Source of the DNA: Planctomycetota bacterium
Lineage (GTDB): Bacteria; Planctomycetota; UBA8108; UBA1146; JAJFFE01
Direction: 5' to 3'
Assembly: GCA_021776775.1 (NCBI GenBank)
Contig: JAJFFE010000202.1
Span: 1 to 42,819, forward strand
Length of the DNA: 42,819 bases
The position numbers and the translations under genes are program-made. This document shows, piece after piece, positions 32,482 through 41,716 of the stretch. The notes below the pieces were generated by a model. It did not search any database. It saw only the letters and a list, made by a program, of their open reading frames with translations, and had not been told where the DNA came from. Numbering within the stretch: position 1 is the stretch's first letter; the number at the start of each line of letters is the position of its first letter.

Positions 32482-34284
32482 ATGCTCCGGTATCTGTGTG
32501 CCATCGTTCTCGCGCTCGGCTTCTGCGAGGCGACGGACGCTCAACAGTTTGCTCACTCTACGGCACTCCACTTTCCGCCCGCGTTCAACGAATACACGAA
32601 CCAACTCGCCATCGAAGATATCGACAACGATGGTGATCTCGATATCGTGTTTGCCAATGGCAGCGGATTCTTCTCGGCGTCTCAGATGCAACGACTGCGC
32701 ATCTACATCAACGACGGAACCGGGGTCTTCACCGAAGAGTCCAGCACCCGCGTTGGCAGCCATACCAGCTACGCCCGCGACGTCGAGTTCGGGGACATCG
32801 ATGGCGACGGTGACTACGACATGATCGTCGCCAACGACTTCAATAGCCCAGCCGACCTCTTCATCAATGACGGCAACGGCTTCTTCACCGACGTTTCGGC
32901 CACTCAGATTCCACAGTTGTCACTGTCGAGCTCGCATGCGGCGTTCGGTGACGTGGACAACGACGGCGACCTCGACCTGTGGCTGACCAAAGGCGGATCG
33001 TCTCGTTTCGGCTCCGGCCAAGCGCAGCTCTGGGAAAACGACGGGACCGGCTTTTTTACGAACGTCACGACGACGCAGGTTCCTCAACAGCTCATCGACT
33101 CCCCGATGGACGCACTCTTCGGTGACCTCGACGGTGATTTCGATCTGGACATGATCGAAGGACACCGAGACGTTCAATCGAAGCTCTACATCAACGGCGG
33201 CGACGGTACCTTCACTGACGAGACCTCTGGAAACTTGCCGCAAGACGACAATACCTACTCGTGGGACCTCGGAGACCTCGACAACGACGGTGACCTCGAT
33301 CTGCTCGGCGTCAACTCCAACCCCTCGAATGCGCGAGAAGTGCTGTGGATCAACAACGGAAGCGCTAGCTTCACGAACATGACCACAACGTACTTGCCCA
33401 ACTCGAGCAACCCGTCGGTCGATGACAACGACTCGAAGTTCTTCGACGTCGATAACGACGGCGACCTCGATTTCGTGATCGGCTCGCTCGGCTCGACCGA
33501 GCGAATCTGCGTCTTCAATGGATCGCAGTTCATCTGGAATTCGGGTCTGATCTCGTCGATCGGCGATTCGACCATGGACATCGAAGTCGGTGACATGAAC
33601 GGCGACGGGACGCTCGATATCGTGACCGGACAGGGTGAGAGCGGCAGTTTCGCGAACCGGATCTACATCAACAGCGGTCCGGCCGACACGATCGCTCCGA
33701 ACTTCCCGGCTATGGAGCAGCTCGCCGACACCGAAGACACCGTGGGACCGTACGTCGTGCGAGTGAAGATTCGCGACGGCATGACATCGGACCACAACTT
33801 CTTCATGCAAGAGCGTGCGATGGTCGTCACGGTCGACGGCGGAACTCCCACCGACATTCCGCTGATCTGGTCCGGGGGCGACGTCTATCGTGCGGAGATC
33901 CCGGGGCAGCCCGGCGGGAGCACGGTAGAATACGCCGCTCGTTCTACCGACTGGGCTGGAAACACCGGAACGTCCGCGCCGCTCAGTTTTGAAGTGATTG
34001 CTCTGGAGTTCTTCACCCGCGGAGATTGCAACGACGACGGAGACTTCAACATTGCAGATGCGGTCGCCCTCCTCTCTGGCCTGTTCGACGGGCTGGGCTT
34101 CTCGACTGAATGTGCAGACGCGTGCGACTCCAATGACGACGGGATTCTCGACATTGCCGATCCAGTCGCGACGTTGAGCACCTTGTTCTCGGGAGCAGCG
34201 CCGCTGCCGGATCCGCACGCCGTCTGTGGCGTAGATCCGACCGACGGCGACGGTCTCGACTGTCCAACGAGCGTCTGTCCCTGA
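32482..34284 (+). CDS. Exported FG-GAP/VCBS repeat protein with dockerin-like tail
   Basis: A 600-residue protein with a signal peptide (MLRYLCAIVLALGFCEATDA). It contains seven calcium-binding-type repeats of the form GD.DNDGDLD (for instance DIDNDGDLDIV, DIDGDGDYDMI, DVDNDGDLDLW, DLDGDFDLDMI, DLDNDGDLDLL, DVDNDGDLDFV, DMNGDGTLDIV), enough for a full seven-bladed propeller of the integrin/ASPIC type. An immunoglobulin-like domain of about 100 residues follows (from about nt 33680). The C-terminus (about nt 34015-34281) is the RGDCNDDGDFNIADAVALL tail, matching that of the protein at 24989-28216. It is likely a secreted or cell-surface binding protein. A strong terminator follows. Confidence 0.9.
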   Translation: MLRYLCAIVLALGFCEATDAQQFAHSTALHFPPAFNEYTNQLAIEDIDNDGDLDIVFANGSGFFSASQMQRLRIYINDGTGVFTEESSTRVGSHTSYARDVEFGDIDGDGDYDMIVANDFNSPADLFINDGNGFFTDVSATQIPQLSLSSSHAAFGDVDNDGDLDLWLTKGGSSRFGSGQAQLWENDGTGFFTNVTTTQVPQQLIDSPMDALFGDLDGDFDLDMIEGHRDVQSKLYINGGDGTFTDETSGNLPQDDNTYSWDLGDLDNDGDLDLLGVNSNPSNAREVLWINNGSASFTNMTTTYLPNSSNPSVDDNDSKFFDVDNDGDLDFVIGSLGSTERICVFNGSQFIWNSGLISSIGDSTMDIEVGDMNGDGTLDIVTGQGESGSFANRIYINSGPADTIAPNFPAMEQLADTEDTVGPYVVRVKIRDGMTSDHNFFMQERAMVVTVDGGTPTDIPLIWSGGDVYRAEIPGQPGGSTVEYAARSTDWAGNTGTSAPLSFEVIALEFFTRGDCNDDGDFNIADAVALLSGLFDGLGFSTECADACDSNDDGILDIADPVATLSTLFSGAAPLPDPHAVCGVDPTDGDGLDCPTSVCP

Positions 34285-34305
34285 TTCACGCCGAACGAGA
34301 CAACG

Positions 34306-34346
34306 AAAAAGCGGGATCGAGTCTGTCGGACTCGATCCCGCTTTTC
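34306..34346. terminator. Bidirectional rho-independent terminator
   Basis: Bases 34310-34323 and 34329-34342 form a perfect 14-bp stem around TGTCG, preceded by AAAAA and followed by TTTTC, so it can act in both directions between the FG-GAP gene (+) and the ferritin-like gene (-). Confidence 0.92.
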
Positions 34347-34387
34347 TTGTTTCCAGTGGTCGACGATCGCTGTCGCCTCCTCCTCGG

Positions 34388-34810
34388 TTACTCCTCGAGG
34401 AGCAACTCGAGTTCGCTCACGTGTTCCGATTCCAGAGCAACTTGCGCTCGGGCGAACTCTTCCAGGACCACATTGCCTTCCTTCTCGACTTTCTCGAGAA
34501 GCTCCCGGTATGCCTCCAGCGCCGCTCGTTCGACGGTCACTGCGGTACGCAGCGCTTCTTGGGCGGTCGTCTTCTCCGCCGGTAGCTCGAGCTTGATTTC
34601 GATCTTGGGCGCTTCGCCCAACTGAAGAATCTTCTCGGCCAACATGCCGGCGTGCTCGACAGTCTCCTTCATGTTCTCCATGAGGATGTCTTTGACCAAC
34701 AGTCGGTCCATTCCCCGTACCGTCATGGCCAAGTGGAAGTACCGGAGGCTCGCTTCGAGTTCTTCGGCCAAGAGGCCGTTCAGTCGTTCGATGTTTTCTT
34801 CGTGGCTCAT
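34388..34810 (-). CDS. Ferritin-like (bacterioferritin-type) diiron protein
   Basis: A 140-residue four-helix protein of the ferritin/bacterioferritin group, which stores or detoxifies iron. The frame opens 20 residues earlier, but ATG 34810 (MSHEENIERLNGLLAEELEA) matches the usual start. Likely iron ligands are E16/E17 in helix 1, H53 with a nearby Glu in KETVEHAG, E94 in TVERAALEAY and E127/H130 in ESEHVSE. In the first ExxH motif the canonical Glu position is Thr50, with Glu at 49 and 52, so the centre may be atypical. No haem Met was identified. It lies 75 bases downstream of a DtxR-type regulator, which fits iron control. Confidence 0.82.
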   Translation of the reverse strand: MSHEENIERLNGLLAEELEASLRYFHLAMTVRGMDRLLVKDILMENMKETVEHAGMLAEKILQLGEAPKIEIKLELPAEKTTAQEALRTAVTVERAALEAYRELLEKVEKEGNVVLEEFARAQVALESEHVSELELLLEE

Positions 34811-34885
34811 GTTGTTTCCGTGACTCTTGCTAGTTGCCTCTAACGGTTGCATGCGGATCGGGAAGGTCAAGAGAGCGACCGACGG

Positions 34886-35425
34886 TCAATTCGAATCGTC
34901 GTGTCCTTCTGGCTCACGGAGCTCCAGGGATTCGATGTCTTTCGACGGAAACTCAGCGGGGTCGTGCTCTTTCCAGCCGTCGAACTTCTCCAGGGCGGCG
35001 ACGAATGCACGTGCTTCCGAGGCTCCCGACTGAAGAAACGACAAGAGGCGACTTACCCGATCGGCGGTTTCGTTCGATACGAGGTGCTCGATCTTGCACG
35101 TATCGACGTCGGCCTGGCGAGCGTCCACCCCGAGGAGATCGACGAACATGGTGTGCATGACGCGCTTCTTGACGGAAATGCCCGAAGCGATCTGTGCTCC
35201 CTCCTCGGAAAGTCCCAAGAAGCGGCGGTCGTCCTCGATCACCAGCCCTCGTTGTTTAAGCCCTTTGAGGGTGACCGACGCACTACCCCGAGTGATCTCG
35301 AGCAAGCGCGCGACGTCACTAACTCGCGCGTAGCCCCGATCCTCGAGCAGCTCGGCGATGGCGACCAAGTGGTGCGCGGCCGAGTGCGTGATCGGATTCT
35401 GCTCGAATTCCTTCCAGGTCTCCAT
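34886..35425 (-). CDS. DtxR/IdeR-family metal-dependent transcriptional regulator
   Basis: A 179-residue repressor. The N-terminal winged helix-turn-helix (residues about 14-70; ARVSDVARLLEITRGSASVTLKGLKQRG) is followed by the metal-binding dimerisation domain with H91 and C110, E113, H114 in DTCKIEHLVS. That CxxEH set is the form found in iron-sensing DtxR/IdeR, whereas MntR has Glu in place of Cys, so iron is the likely signal. There is no C-terminal SH3-like domain; instead a short acidic tail follows. A ferritin-like gene is next on the same strand and is a likely target. A possible promoter (TTGACG at 35502-35497, TAAACT at 35481-35476, 15-base spacer) overlaps the end of the permease gene. 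Confidence 0.88.
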   Translation of the reverse strand: METWKEFEQNPITHSAAHHLVAIAELLEDRGYARVSDVARLLEITRGSASVTLKGLKQRGLVIEDDRRFLGLSEEGAQIASGISVKKRVMHTMFVDLLGVDARQADVDTCKIEHLVSNETADRVSRLLSFLQSGASEARAFVAALEKFDGWKEHDPAEFPSKDIESLELREPEGHDDSN

Positions 35426-35498
35426 TCAGCAACTCCCAATGAGTAAGACGCCGCCGACGTGTGGTTCAAGCCGGAAGTTTACACCAACCGCGGAAACG

Positions 35499-37130
35499 TC
35501 AAAAGGGAGACGTGCGCCGTTGTCGACTCCACCAGTCGAATTCGACCCGTCCAAGGTATCGGTCCGCGTGTTTGATGCAGTGAGAACTCAAGAGTAACCA
35601 TACCGCGGCATGCAATCCTGCCACCGCGCCAACCTCAGCCGCGTGAAACCCGCCCCAGTTCGCCGTCCAGAGCGGCATGAACGCGTCGTAGAAAAACGCC
35701 ACCGGTGAGACGAAGCGCGCCAGCCACAAGATTCCCGAGAACTGCGGACCGATGACGAGAGGTACGACGCAAATGCCGAAAATAATGAGCAGCGCAATGA
35801 CGCTGGCCCGATTGGCTTGTCTGACTCGCAACCCTACGAACACCGCCAGCCAGCAAAGCATTCCGAGATCAACCACCAGCCCCACCGCTAGCGCCCCGTA
35901 GAAGAGCGCAGGAGGCGGTTGCACCAAGAGAGTGCTCATCGAGAAGGCGAAAAGGCAAACCAGCACGACCAGTAGCAAGGTCCATTGGAACCTCTGCACA
36001 CCGATCATTTTGTCGCGAAGGATCTCACGGCCCGTCAAAGGCGTCGTCATGAGGACTTCGAACGTCTTGTCGACTCGTTCGTTCGAGATTGCGCCCACAG
36101 TTCCCGCCACGGAAATGAGCAGCCCTCCGAGCCAAAGTCCCGACAGCAGCAGCAGCGCAAACCGATCCCAATAGGTGATGTTGCCGGCTAGCCTCGCCCC
36201 CAACAGGGCGAGAACCGCGACGATTCCGACGAAGACCGCCGCAAACCGCGGACGTCCGATCCAGCGGCGATGGCGTTCTCGCCATGCAATGGGCCGAGAC
36301 ACTGGCAACTTCCCGGCGGCGATTGAGCGGAGTACCCGTTCGACGACCGGCTCAGGCGCCGCCAAGGTTTCCGTGTCAGCGAGCCCGCGCAGTCGGCGGA
36401 TCGCGTCCCACAAGAAGATCGCGCTGATCGCGAAAGCGGTGACAACCAGAATCGCGGTCGAGGCCGCTCCCCCGCCTACGATGTCGAACTCCCACACCGC
36501 CGCCGGTGGAGACAACGCGAGCCACCAGTGCGCTTGCCCGGGTAACAGCGACGTCAGGCCGAGTGCGGTGACCGTGAGCGCCGCGATGACTCCGATCGTA
36601 GCGCCGAACGCCCCTTCCGCCGTATCGAGGATAGCGGACATGTCGAGCGAAATGGCCGAGACGAGAATGGCGGTGACCACCAACGCAGTCGCCGCGTGAC
36701 AGAGCTTGGCGAGCGCGACACCTCCGAACGTGTACGTCAAAAGCAACACGGGGAGCGCGATCGCCAGATTGCAGAGCACGGGGATGAGGCGTCCCACGAA
36801 TTTCTCGATCACGATGGATCCCGGGCCGAGCGTCGTGAGCCGGAGCAGGTCCAAGCTCCCTGTCTTCCGCTCCGAATTCACGGCTCCGCTCGAGAACGCA
36901 GGTACGACGAACACGACGTACGCGAAGAGGATGCCGACGAGCGGCGTGTAGAGACGCAATCCTTGACCGAGAGCGGTCAAGGCGTCGCCACCGGCGCCGA
37001 CGACATCTGCATAGATCGTGTAGAAGGTACCCATCAAGATCAACGCGTACCCGAGGCGGACGTGATAGGTCCGCTTGCGCGACGCTTGCTCCTCGAGTTC
37101 CTTTCCCACTAGCGGAAGAGAGAACCTCAC
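35499..37130 (-). CDS. ABC-2 type permease, internally duplicated
   Basis: A 543-residue integral membrane protein with about twelve hydrophobic segments. Each half carries the ABC-2 permease signature after its second helix: NSERKTGSLDLLRLTTLGP in the first half and SNERVDKTFEVLMTTPLTG in the second, so the gene is a head-to-tail duplication that could supply both halves of the pore. A cytoplasmic Arg-rich linker (about residues 240-300) joins them. The GTG start at 37130 has GGAAGGGG a few bases upstream. It follows the ATPase gene by 43 bases and belongs to a three-gene exporter operon. Confidence 0.88.
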   Translation of the reverse strand: MRFSLPLVGKELEEQASRKRTYHVRLGYALILMGTFYTIYADVVGAGGDALTALGQGLRLYTPLVGILFAYVVFVVPAFSSGAVNSERKTGSLDLLRLTTLGPGSIVIEKFVGRLIPVLCNLAIALPVLLLTYTFGGVALAKLCHAATALVVTAILVSAISLDMSAILDTAEGAFGATIGVIAALTVTALGLTSLLPGQAHWWLALSPPAAVWEFDIVGGGAASTAILVVTAFAISAIFLWDAIRRLRGLADTETLAAPEPVVERVLRSIAAGKLPVSRPIAWRERHRRWIGRPRFAAVFVGIVAVLALLGARLAGNITYWDRFALLLLSGLWLGGLLISVAGTVGAISNERVDKTFEVLMTTPLTGREILRDKMIGVQRFQWTLLLVVLVCLFAFSMSTLLVQPPPALFYGALAVGLVVDLGMLCWLAVFVGLRVRQANRASVIALLIIFGICVVPLVIGPQFSGILWLARFVSPVAFFYDAFMPLWTANWGGFHAAEVGAVAGLHAAVWLLLSSHCIKHADRYLGRVEFDWWSRQRRTSPF

Positions 37131-37173
37131 CAGGACCCCTTCCGACGGGCGGCTTTCGACGGGGGGCGCACAG

Positions 37174-38106
37174 TCATGCCGTGGTTCCCTTGGTCAGACG
37201 CATGAACGCTGTTTCCATGTCGATGGCTTCGGGTTGGAACATTCGCACGCGCGCTCCGGTTCCCTGTATCTTCAAGAGCAACTCGTCGACGTCGGATTGC
37301 GAGTCGTCTATATGAAATTCGAGTCGCTCACCGTTCTGGTCGATCTTGGACACGCCTGCGATCGACCGCAGTTGTAGCATCGTCTCGTCGCTCGTCTCTG
37401 ACAGCTGGACGTGCACGATTCTTTGCACGCCCACGGAACGTATCAACTCTTCGACTGGCCCTTCGGCGACCATCTCCCCCGCCTCGATGATCCCCACCCG
37501 AGTGCAGAGTTGCGCTAGCTCATGAAGGATGTGGCTCGAGATCAGAATGGTCTTCCCCATGTCGCGAAGTACTTTGAGGAACTCTCGAAACTCAATTCGC
37601 GCGCGTGGGTCCAACCCACTGGCGGGCTCGTCGAGTAGGAGAAAGTCTGGATCATGAATCAGGGCGCGTGCCAGACTGAGCCGTTGTCGCATTCCGCGGG
37701 ATAGTCCTTGGATCGGCGAGTCCCGCTTCTCTTCGAGGTCGGTGAGACTTAGCAGATCGTCGATCAGTCCCGCACGACGATTGACGGGAATACGGTACGC
37801 GGCGGCAAAGAAGTACATGTACTCGTACGCGGTAAGATCGTCGTAGACACCGAAGGAGTCCGGGACGTAGCCAATTCGGCTGCGAATCATCTTTGGCGCG
37901 TGGGCGAGATCGAGTCCCCCGATGCGAACGGTCCCCCGATCCGGTCGGAGGAGAGTTGCGAGGACTTTGATAGTCGTCGTCTTGCCCGCACCGTTGGGCC
38001 CGATAAAGCCGAACACCTCACCGCGGGGGATTTCGAACGAAATACCCTTCACAGCCACAAAGCTTCCGTACGTCACGCGAAGCCGTTGCACTTGTACGAA
38101 GCTCAT
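37174..38106 (-). CDS. ABC transporter ATP-binding protein
   Basis: A 310-residue ATPase of the ABC-2 exporter class. Walker A is GPNGAGKTT, the signature is LSRGMRQRLSLARAL, Walker B is FLLLDEPASGLDPRAR, and the switch His is in LISSHILHEL. A C-terminal domain of about 90 residues follows, as is usual in CcmA/GldA/NatA-like ATPases. Its start overlaps the stop of the large membrane protein (ATGA), and the permease follows, so the three are co-expressed. The cargo is not evident. Confidence 0.95.
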   Translation of the reverse strand: MSFVQVQRLRVTYGSFVAVKGISFEIPRGEVFGFIGPNGAGKTTTIKVLATLLRPDRGTVRIGGLDLAHAPKMIRSRIGYVPDSFGVYDDLTAYEYMYFFAAAYRIPVNRRAGLIDDLLSLTDLEEKRDSPIQGLSRGMRQRLSLARALIHDPDFLLLDEPASGLDPRARIEFREFLKVLRDMGKTILISSHILHELAQLCTRVGIIEAGEMVAEGPVEELIRSVGVQRIVHVQLSETSDETMLQLRSIAGVSKIDQNGERLEFHIDDSQSDVDELLLKIQGTGARVRMFQPEAIDMETAFMRLTKGTTA

Positions 38107-40277
38107 TCACTCACCCTACGAACCATGCAGCGAACCACGAGAAGATCGTCGCCCAGTGTCGAATGGACTTCTAGGTGCAGAGCGTTACGCGACGCGGTGA
38201 TCGGGAGATCGTCGGTGTGCCCGCCGCCACTCGGTGAGGCGACTCTGAACCTGGCTAGTTTGGCGGGGAAGACGCTGTGCTCACGGTCATCGCTTGCCGC
38301 AAGCTCTTGCATGTACGCACCAGCCTCGGGAATCCGAAGAGGGAACACTTGCAGCTTCGCCCCGGCGGCGCTGTGACTGAAGCGACCGGTGACGCTGGCC
38401 ATGGAGAACTGTGCCCCGATTCGCGTCATGAGTTGCGAACGAAGCGCGGTTCGCTCGCTCTCACTCGGTCCCACTGCGAGGAGTTTCTCGGCATCGTCCC
38501 GGAGGGCGTCGAAGTTGAGATCGAGCTGTTGCAACGCTTCTACCCACTGCGGCGCCGGGCTGCCTGGGATCCACAATCGGCGATTGACCACCGCCGACCA
38601 CATGGGAATCGTCTGGCGCGTGGTGTAGTCCAGTGGGTACGAGCCTTGATACTCGATCGGAGCGATAGGATTTTCGGCGCGGCGTTGACCGGATTGGAAG
38701 CGCTGAGGGTCAATGGTTGAGTAGATTTCACCTTGGAGTTCGTGTTCGACGACGGTGTTCCGGGCGAGGACCGACAGCTCGAATTGGTTCGCGCGCAGCA
38801 CTTCACCGTCGGACGCGACGTCGACGACGAAAAGCCGCCTCTGACTCGACCCACTCCCGAAGTACGACTGCGTCAAGAGCACGATGGCGACCGCGAAGCA
38901 GATGGTGACCGACGGCAACCAGATCCATGTCCACCGTCTGCGTCGCAGTCGTCCGAAGAGTCGCCAGTCAACCGGCCCGATCAACAAGAGGTACGCCACC
39001 GCCAGTGCGACGAGCAGACGCGTCGGAAGCATCTCGAAGCGCCTCGGCTTGAGAAGCTCGAGCAACAGGCCCATGTCGGGCTGGAACAAGAAATCGCGAC
39101 GCGCCTTCATCTCGCCGAACCGACCGACCGATACACGACCCAGCGTCCGACTGGGCACCCGCCAAAGGTCGCGTCCGGTTCGTGTCCATAGCGTATGGGT
39201 CTCGGGAGGACGGGCCAACGGGTAGATAGCGGCAATTCCAAGCCCAGAGTTCAATACCGGGATCTCCGGTAGTGGGTCTGTTCGAACTATCTCGAGCTTG
39301 TTCTTACCCACGAACTGCGCGCGCCAACTCTTGCCGGATCGTCGAAACAAGTTTTCGAAAAAATCGAGGTGGTGTTGCCGTAAGTTGGTGGTCGGAACCA
39401 AGCCGACCGCCCCCCCACTGTCGACCCATTGCTGAAGAGCTGTCAACTGCGGCTCTGCCAGTTCGCGAAAGGCGTCACCGGTGACGAGAACGACGTCGAA
39501 CGAGAGCAGCCCCAACGGATGATGAGGAAACGAGTCAGCCTCTCGTGAATGCACTTCAGTCCGAAACTCGGCCTCGCTGTATAGGCTCGACGAGAACTTC
39601 CACAAATCGGCCGCGCGCTTGTAACGTGGAATCTGAGCCGTGGTACAGAACCAACCCACCGTGAGAGTTCGGGTCGGACTGATCTTTTGCACGTCGGCGA
39701 ACGCACCCAGCGAGATCATGTTGCCGTCCGGTAGTTCCCAACCAACGGTCAAGCGAGGCGAAGCAACGAGAGGGAAGGTCAATGGCGGGAAGGTAACGGC
39801 TACGGTTTGTTCACCACGCCCGAGTACGAGCGGACGACTGCGAACCGTTGGATAGTGCGTGCTGCCGTCGTCGAAACGAAACACCAGTCGCCCCCGGGCG
39901 GCGTCGGTTCCCATCGAGCCGACGGTGAAGCTCCAAACCGAAGGAGCCTCGTGTCGGACCACTTCTTCGGGTTTGATCAGGCGTAACGTGAGGCTGGTTG
40001 AATCGGAAACTCGGGCGACGAGTTGGTGATCGGACGGGACGGTCTCGGACGAGTCGAACTTGACCCCCCCGGGATTGGACCGCTCGCTTTCGTCAGGCGG
40101 CGCACCCGTGTCGGCCGGTGATGGGGGTGGAAATGTCTGCCCACCGCTTGCTGGTGCACCAGCCGGCCGTAGCAGGCCTTGCTGCGCCAACGCTAGGAGG
40201 GAGCAAGGACTGCCGACCACCACGAGTATCAACGAGACCACGAGAAGACGAACCGGCACGCGTGTACCTCTCGGCAT
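38103..40277 (-). CDS. Large ABC-exporter-associated membrane protein (GldG-like role possible)
   Basis: A 724-residue protein with an N-terminal hydrophobic anchor (VRLLVVSLILVVVGSPCSLL), a Pro/Gly/Ser-rich linker, a long extracytoplasmic region and two closely spaced membrane helices in the second half (LLVALAVAYLLLIGPVDWRL and WIWLPSVTICFAVAIVLLTQ). A segment like a glutamine-amidotransferase fold (FDVVLVTGDAFRELAEPQLTALQQWVDSGGAVGLVP) resembles that of GldG and related DUF4350-type proteins; no catalytic Cys was seen. The YLLLIGPVDW.L.G.L motif recurs in membrane proteins encoded beside ABC-2 exporters. It is the first gene of the operon and overlaps the ATPase gene by four bases. Family assignment is tentative. 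Confidence 0.7.
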   Translation of the reverse strand: MPRGTRVPVRLLVVSLILVVVGSPCSLLALAQQGLLRPAGAPASGGQTFPPPSPADTGAPPDESERSNPGGVKFDSSETVPSDHQLVARVSDSTSLTLRLIKPEEVVRHEAPSVWSFTVGSMGTDAARGRLVFRFDDGSTHYPTVRSRPLVLGRGEQTVAVTFPPLTFPLVASPRLTVGWELPDGNMISLGAFADVQKISPTRTLTVGWFCTTAQIPRYKRAADLWKFSSSLYSEAEFRTEVHSREADSFPHHPLGLLSFDVVLVTGDAFRELAEPQLTALQQWVDSGGAVGLVPTTNLRQHHLDFFENLFRRSGKSWRAQFVGKNKLEIVRTDPLPEIPVLNSGLGIAAIYPLARPPETHTLWTRTGRDLWRVPSRTLGRVSVGRFGEMKARRDFLFQPDMGLLLELLKPRRFEMLPTRLLVALAVAYLLLIGPVDWRLFGRLRRRRWTWIWLPSVTICFAVAIVLLTQSYFGSGSSQRRLFVVDVASDGEVLRANQFELSVLARNTVVEHELQGEIYSTIDPQRFQSGQRRAENPIAPIEYQGSYPLDYTTRQTIPMWSAVVNRRLWIPGSPAPQWVEALQQLDLNFDALRDDAEKLLAVGPSESERTALRSQLMTRIGAQFSMASVTGRFSHSAAGAKLQVFPLRIPEAGAYMQELAASDDREHSVFPAKLARFRVASPSGGGHTDDLPITASRNALHLEVHSTLGDDLLVVRCMVRRVSE

Positions 40278-40523
40278 AATGACCGACCTGTGGAACGAGT
40301 CAGTGGCTCATCTCCGTCCGCCCAGCGTACCCGGGACAGAAGCCGAAAGGAAATTCCCTTGCAGAGGTTTCTGTCAGCGATTGAATGACCCAATCCTCGA
40401 CTCAGGCGACTGCGGCGGTCTCGGCTGCTCGGTCCGTTCCCCCGGCGATTCCGGGAGAGTCGATTCCCCCCGAGCTTCAACCGGGCGCCAGAGCACGGCA
40501 CGCCGACCGCGGCCGCGCCATTG

Positions 40524-40529
40524 AGGAGG
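40524..40529 (+). promoter_or_regulatory. Strong Shine-Dalgarno AGGAGG of pntAA
   Basis: AGGAGG lies eight bases before ATG 40538 and decides this start over the in-frame ATG 40385, whose extra 51 residues (Pro/Ala/Arg-rich) have no counterpart in the family. Confidence 0.85.
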
Positions 40530-40537
40530 AGTGCGTA

Positions 40538-41716
40538 ATGCGAGTGGGCGTACTAAAGGAAACGTATCCGGGTGAGCGGCGAGTGGCATTGGTGCCCGCC
40601 GCACTATCGAGCCTGGTCCGGATCGGTGCCGATATCATCGTCGAGCGCGGCGCCGGTACGTCTGCCGGCTTTCTGGATCGCGACTACGAAGAGAAGGGCG
40701 CAAAACTCGTCGACCGCGCCGGCATCTTTGCCGGGGCCGATGTCATTTTGCAGGTCCGATCATACGGCGCGAATCAAGACGCGGGCGCTGCGGATCTCGA
40801 GCATTTGAGTTCCAAGCACTACGTTATTGGCGCGGCCGACCCACTTGGGGAAGCCGAAGCTCAGCAAAAACTCGCGGCGACCGGCGCAACCTCGTTCGCC
40901 CTCGAGTTGATTCCGCGGATCACTCGAGCGCAGTCGATGGACGTTCTATCGTCCATGGCGACCATCGCCGGCTACAAGGCGGTGCTCATTGCCGCCAACA
41001 GCCTTCCCAAAATGTTCCCGATGATGATGACCGCGGCCGGCACCTTGACGCCGGCGCGCGTGTTCGTGATCGGTTGCGGGGTGGCTGGGTTGCAAGCGTG
41101 TGCAACTGCCAAGCGTCTCGGCGCGGTGGTCGAAGCGTACGACGTCCGCCCGGCCGTAAAGGAGCAAGTGCAGTCGGTCGGGGCAAAGTTCATCGAACTG
41201 GACCTCGACACGGCTGAGGCTGAAGACGCAGGTGGCTACGCCAAGGAACAAGGCGAAGACTTCCTCCGTCGACAACGTGAGCAGATGGGCAAGGTCGTCG
41301 CGGAAAACGACGTGATCATTACCACCGCTGCTATTCCCGGACGACAGTCGCCGGTACTGGTCACCGCGGAGATGGTCCGTGGTATGAAACCCGGCTCGGT
41401 GATTGTCGACCTCGCCTCGGAACGCGGAGGAAACTGCGAAGGAACCGTGCACGGCCAAACTGTCGAAACGGACGGTGTCGTGATCATCGGACCCGAAAAC
41501 ATTCCTAGTTCGATCCCTAATCACGCCAGCCAAATGTTCGCACGAAACACGGCAACGTTTCTCGCTGCTCTCGTCGAAGACGGAGAGATCTCCCTCAACA
41601 TGGATGACGAGGTCGTCACCGAGACGCTCGTCACGCGAAACAGTGAAGTCGTGCATCCCCGGGTGCGCGAGATTCTCGGACTGACGCCTTCCCCGGCCTC
41701 GATTGGAAGCGACTGA
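40538..41716 (+). CDS. pntAA: NAD(P) transhydrogenase subunit alpha part 1 (NAD-binding domain I)
   Basis: A 392-residue NAD(H)-binding subunit of the proton-translocating transhydrogenase, which exchanges hydride between NADH and NADP. The start (MRVGVLKETYPGERRVALVP) and the conserved loop RITRAQSMDVLSSMATIAGYKAV (residues 127-149, quoted in pieces as RITRAQSMD and LSSMATIAGYKAV) match PntA/AlaDH-type proteins; the dinucleotide fold has GCGVAG (179-184) and D202, which favours NAD(H). The split form, without fused membrane helices, is typical when a separate small subunit follows. Its stop overlaps the next start (TGATG). Confidence 0.95.
   Translation: MRVGVLKETYPGERRVALVPAALSSLVRIGADIIVERGAGTSAGFLDRDYEEKGAKLVDRAGIFAGADVILQVRSYGANQDAGAADLEHLSSKHYVIGAADPLGEAEAQQKLAATGATSFALELIPRITRAQSMDVLSSMATIAGYKAVLIAANSLPKMFPMMMTAAGTLTPARVFVIGCGVAGLQACATAKRLGAVVEAYDVRPAVKEQVQSVGAKFIELDLDTAEAEDAGGYAKEQGEDFLRRQREQMGKVVAENDVIITTAAIPGRQSPVLVTAEMVRGMKPGSVIVDLASERGGNCEGTVHGQTVETDGVVIIGPENIPSSIPNHASQMFARNTATFLAALVEDGEISLNMDDEVVTETLVTRNSEVVHPRVREILGLTPSPASIGSD

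Noticed and set aside
32920..34218. 432-codon minus-strand frame over the FG-GAP gene
   Set aside because: It is the complement of repeated DNDGD codons, which read as open Val/Glu-rich sequence; the plus strand has a signal peptide and known repeats.
34826..34846. Partial TTAG/CTAG repeat upstream of the ferritin-like gene, like an IdeR box
   Set aside because: Only four-base half-sites with one mismatch; too weak to call.
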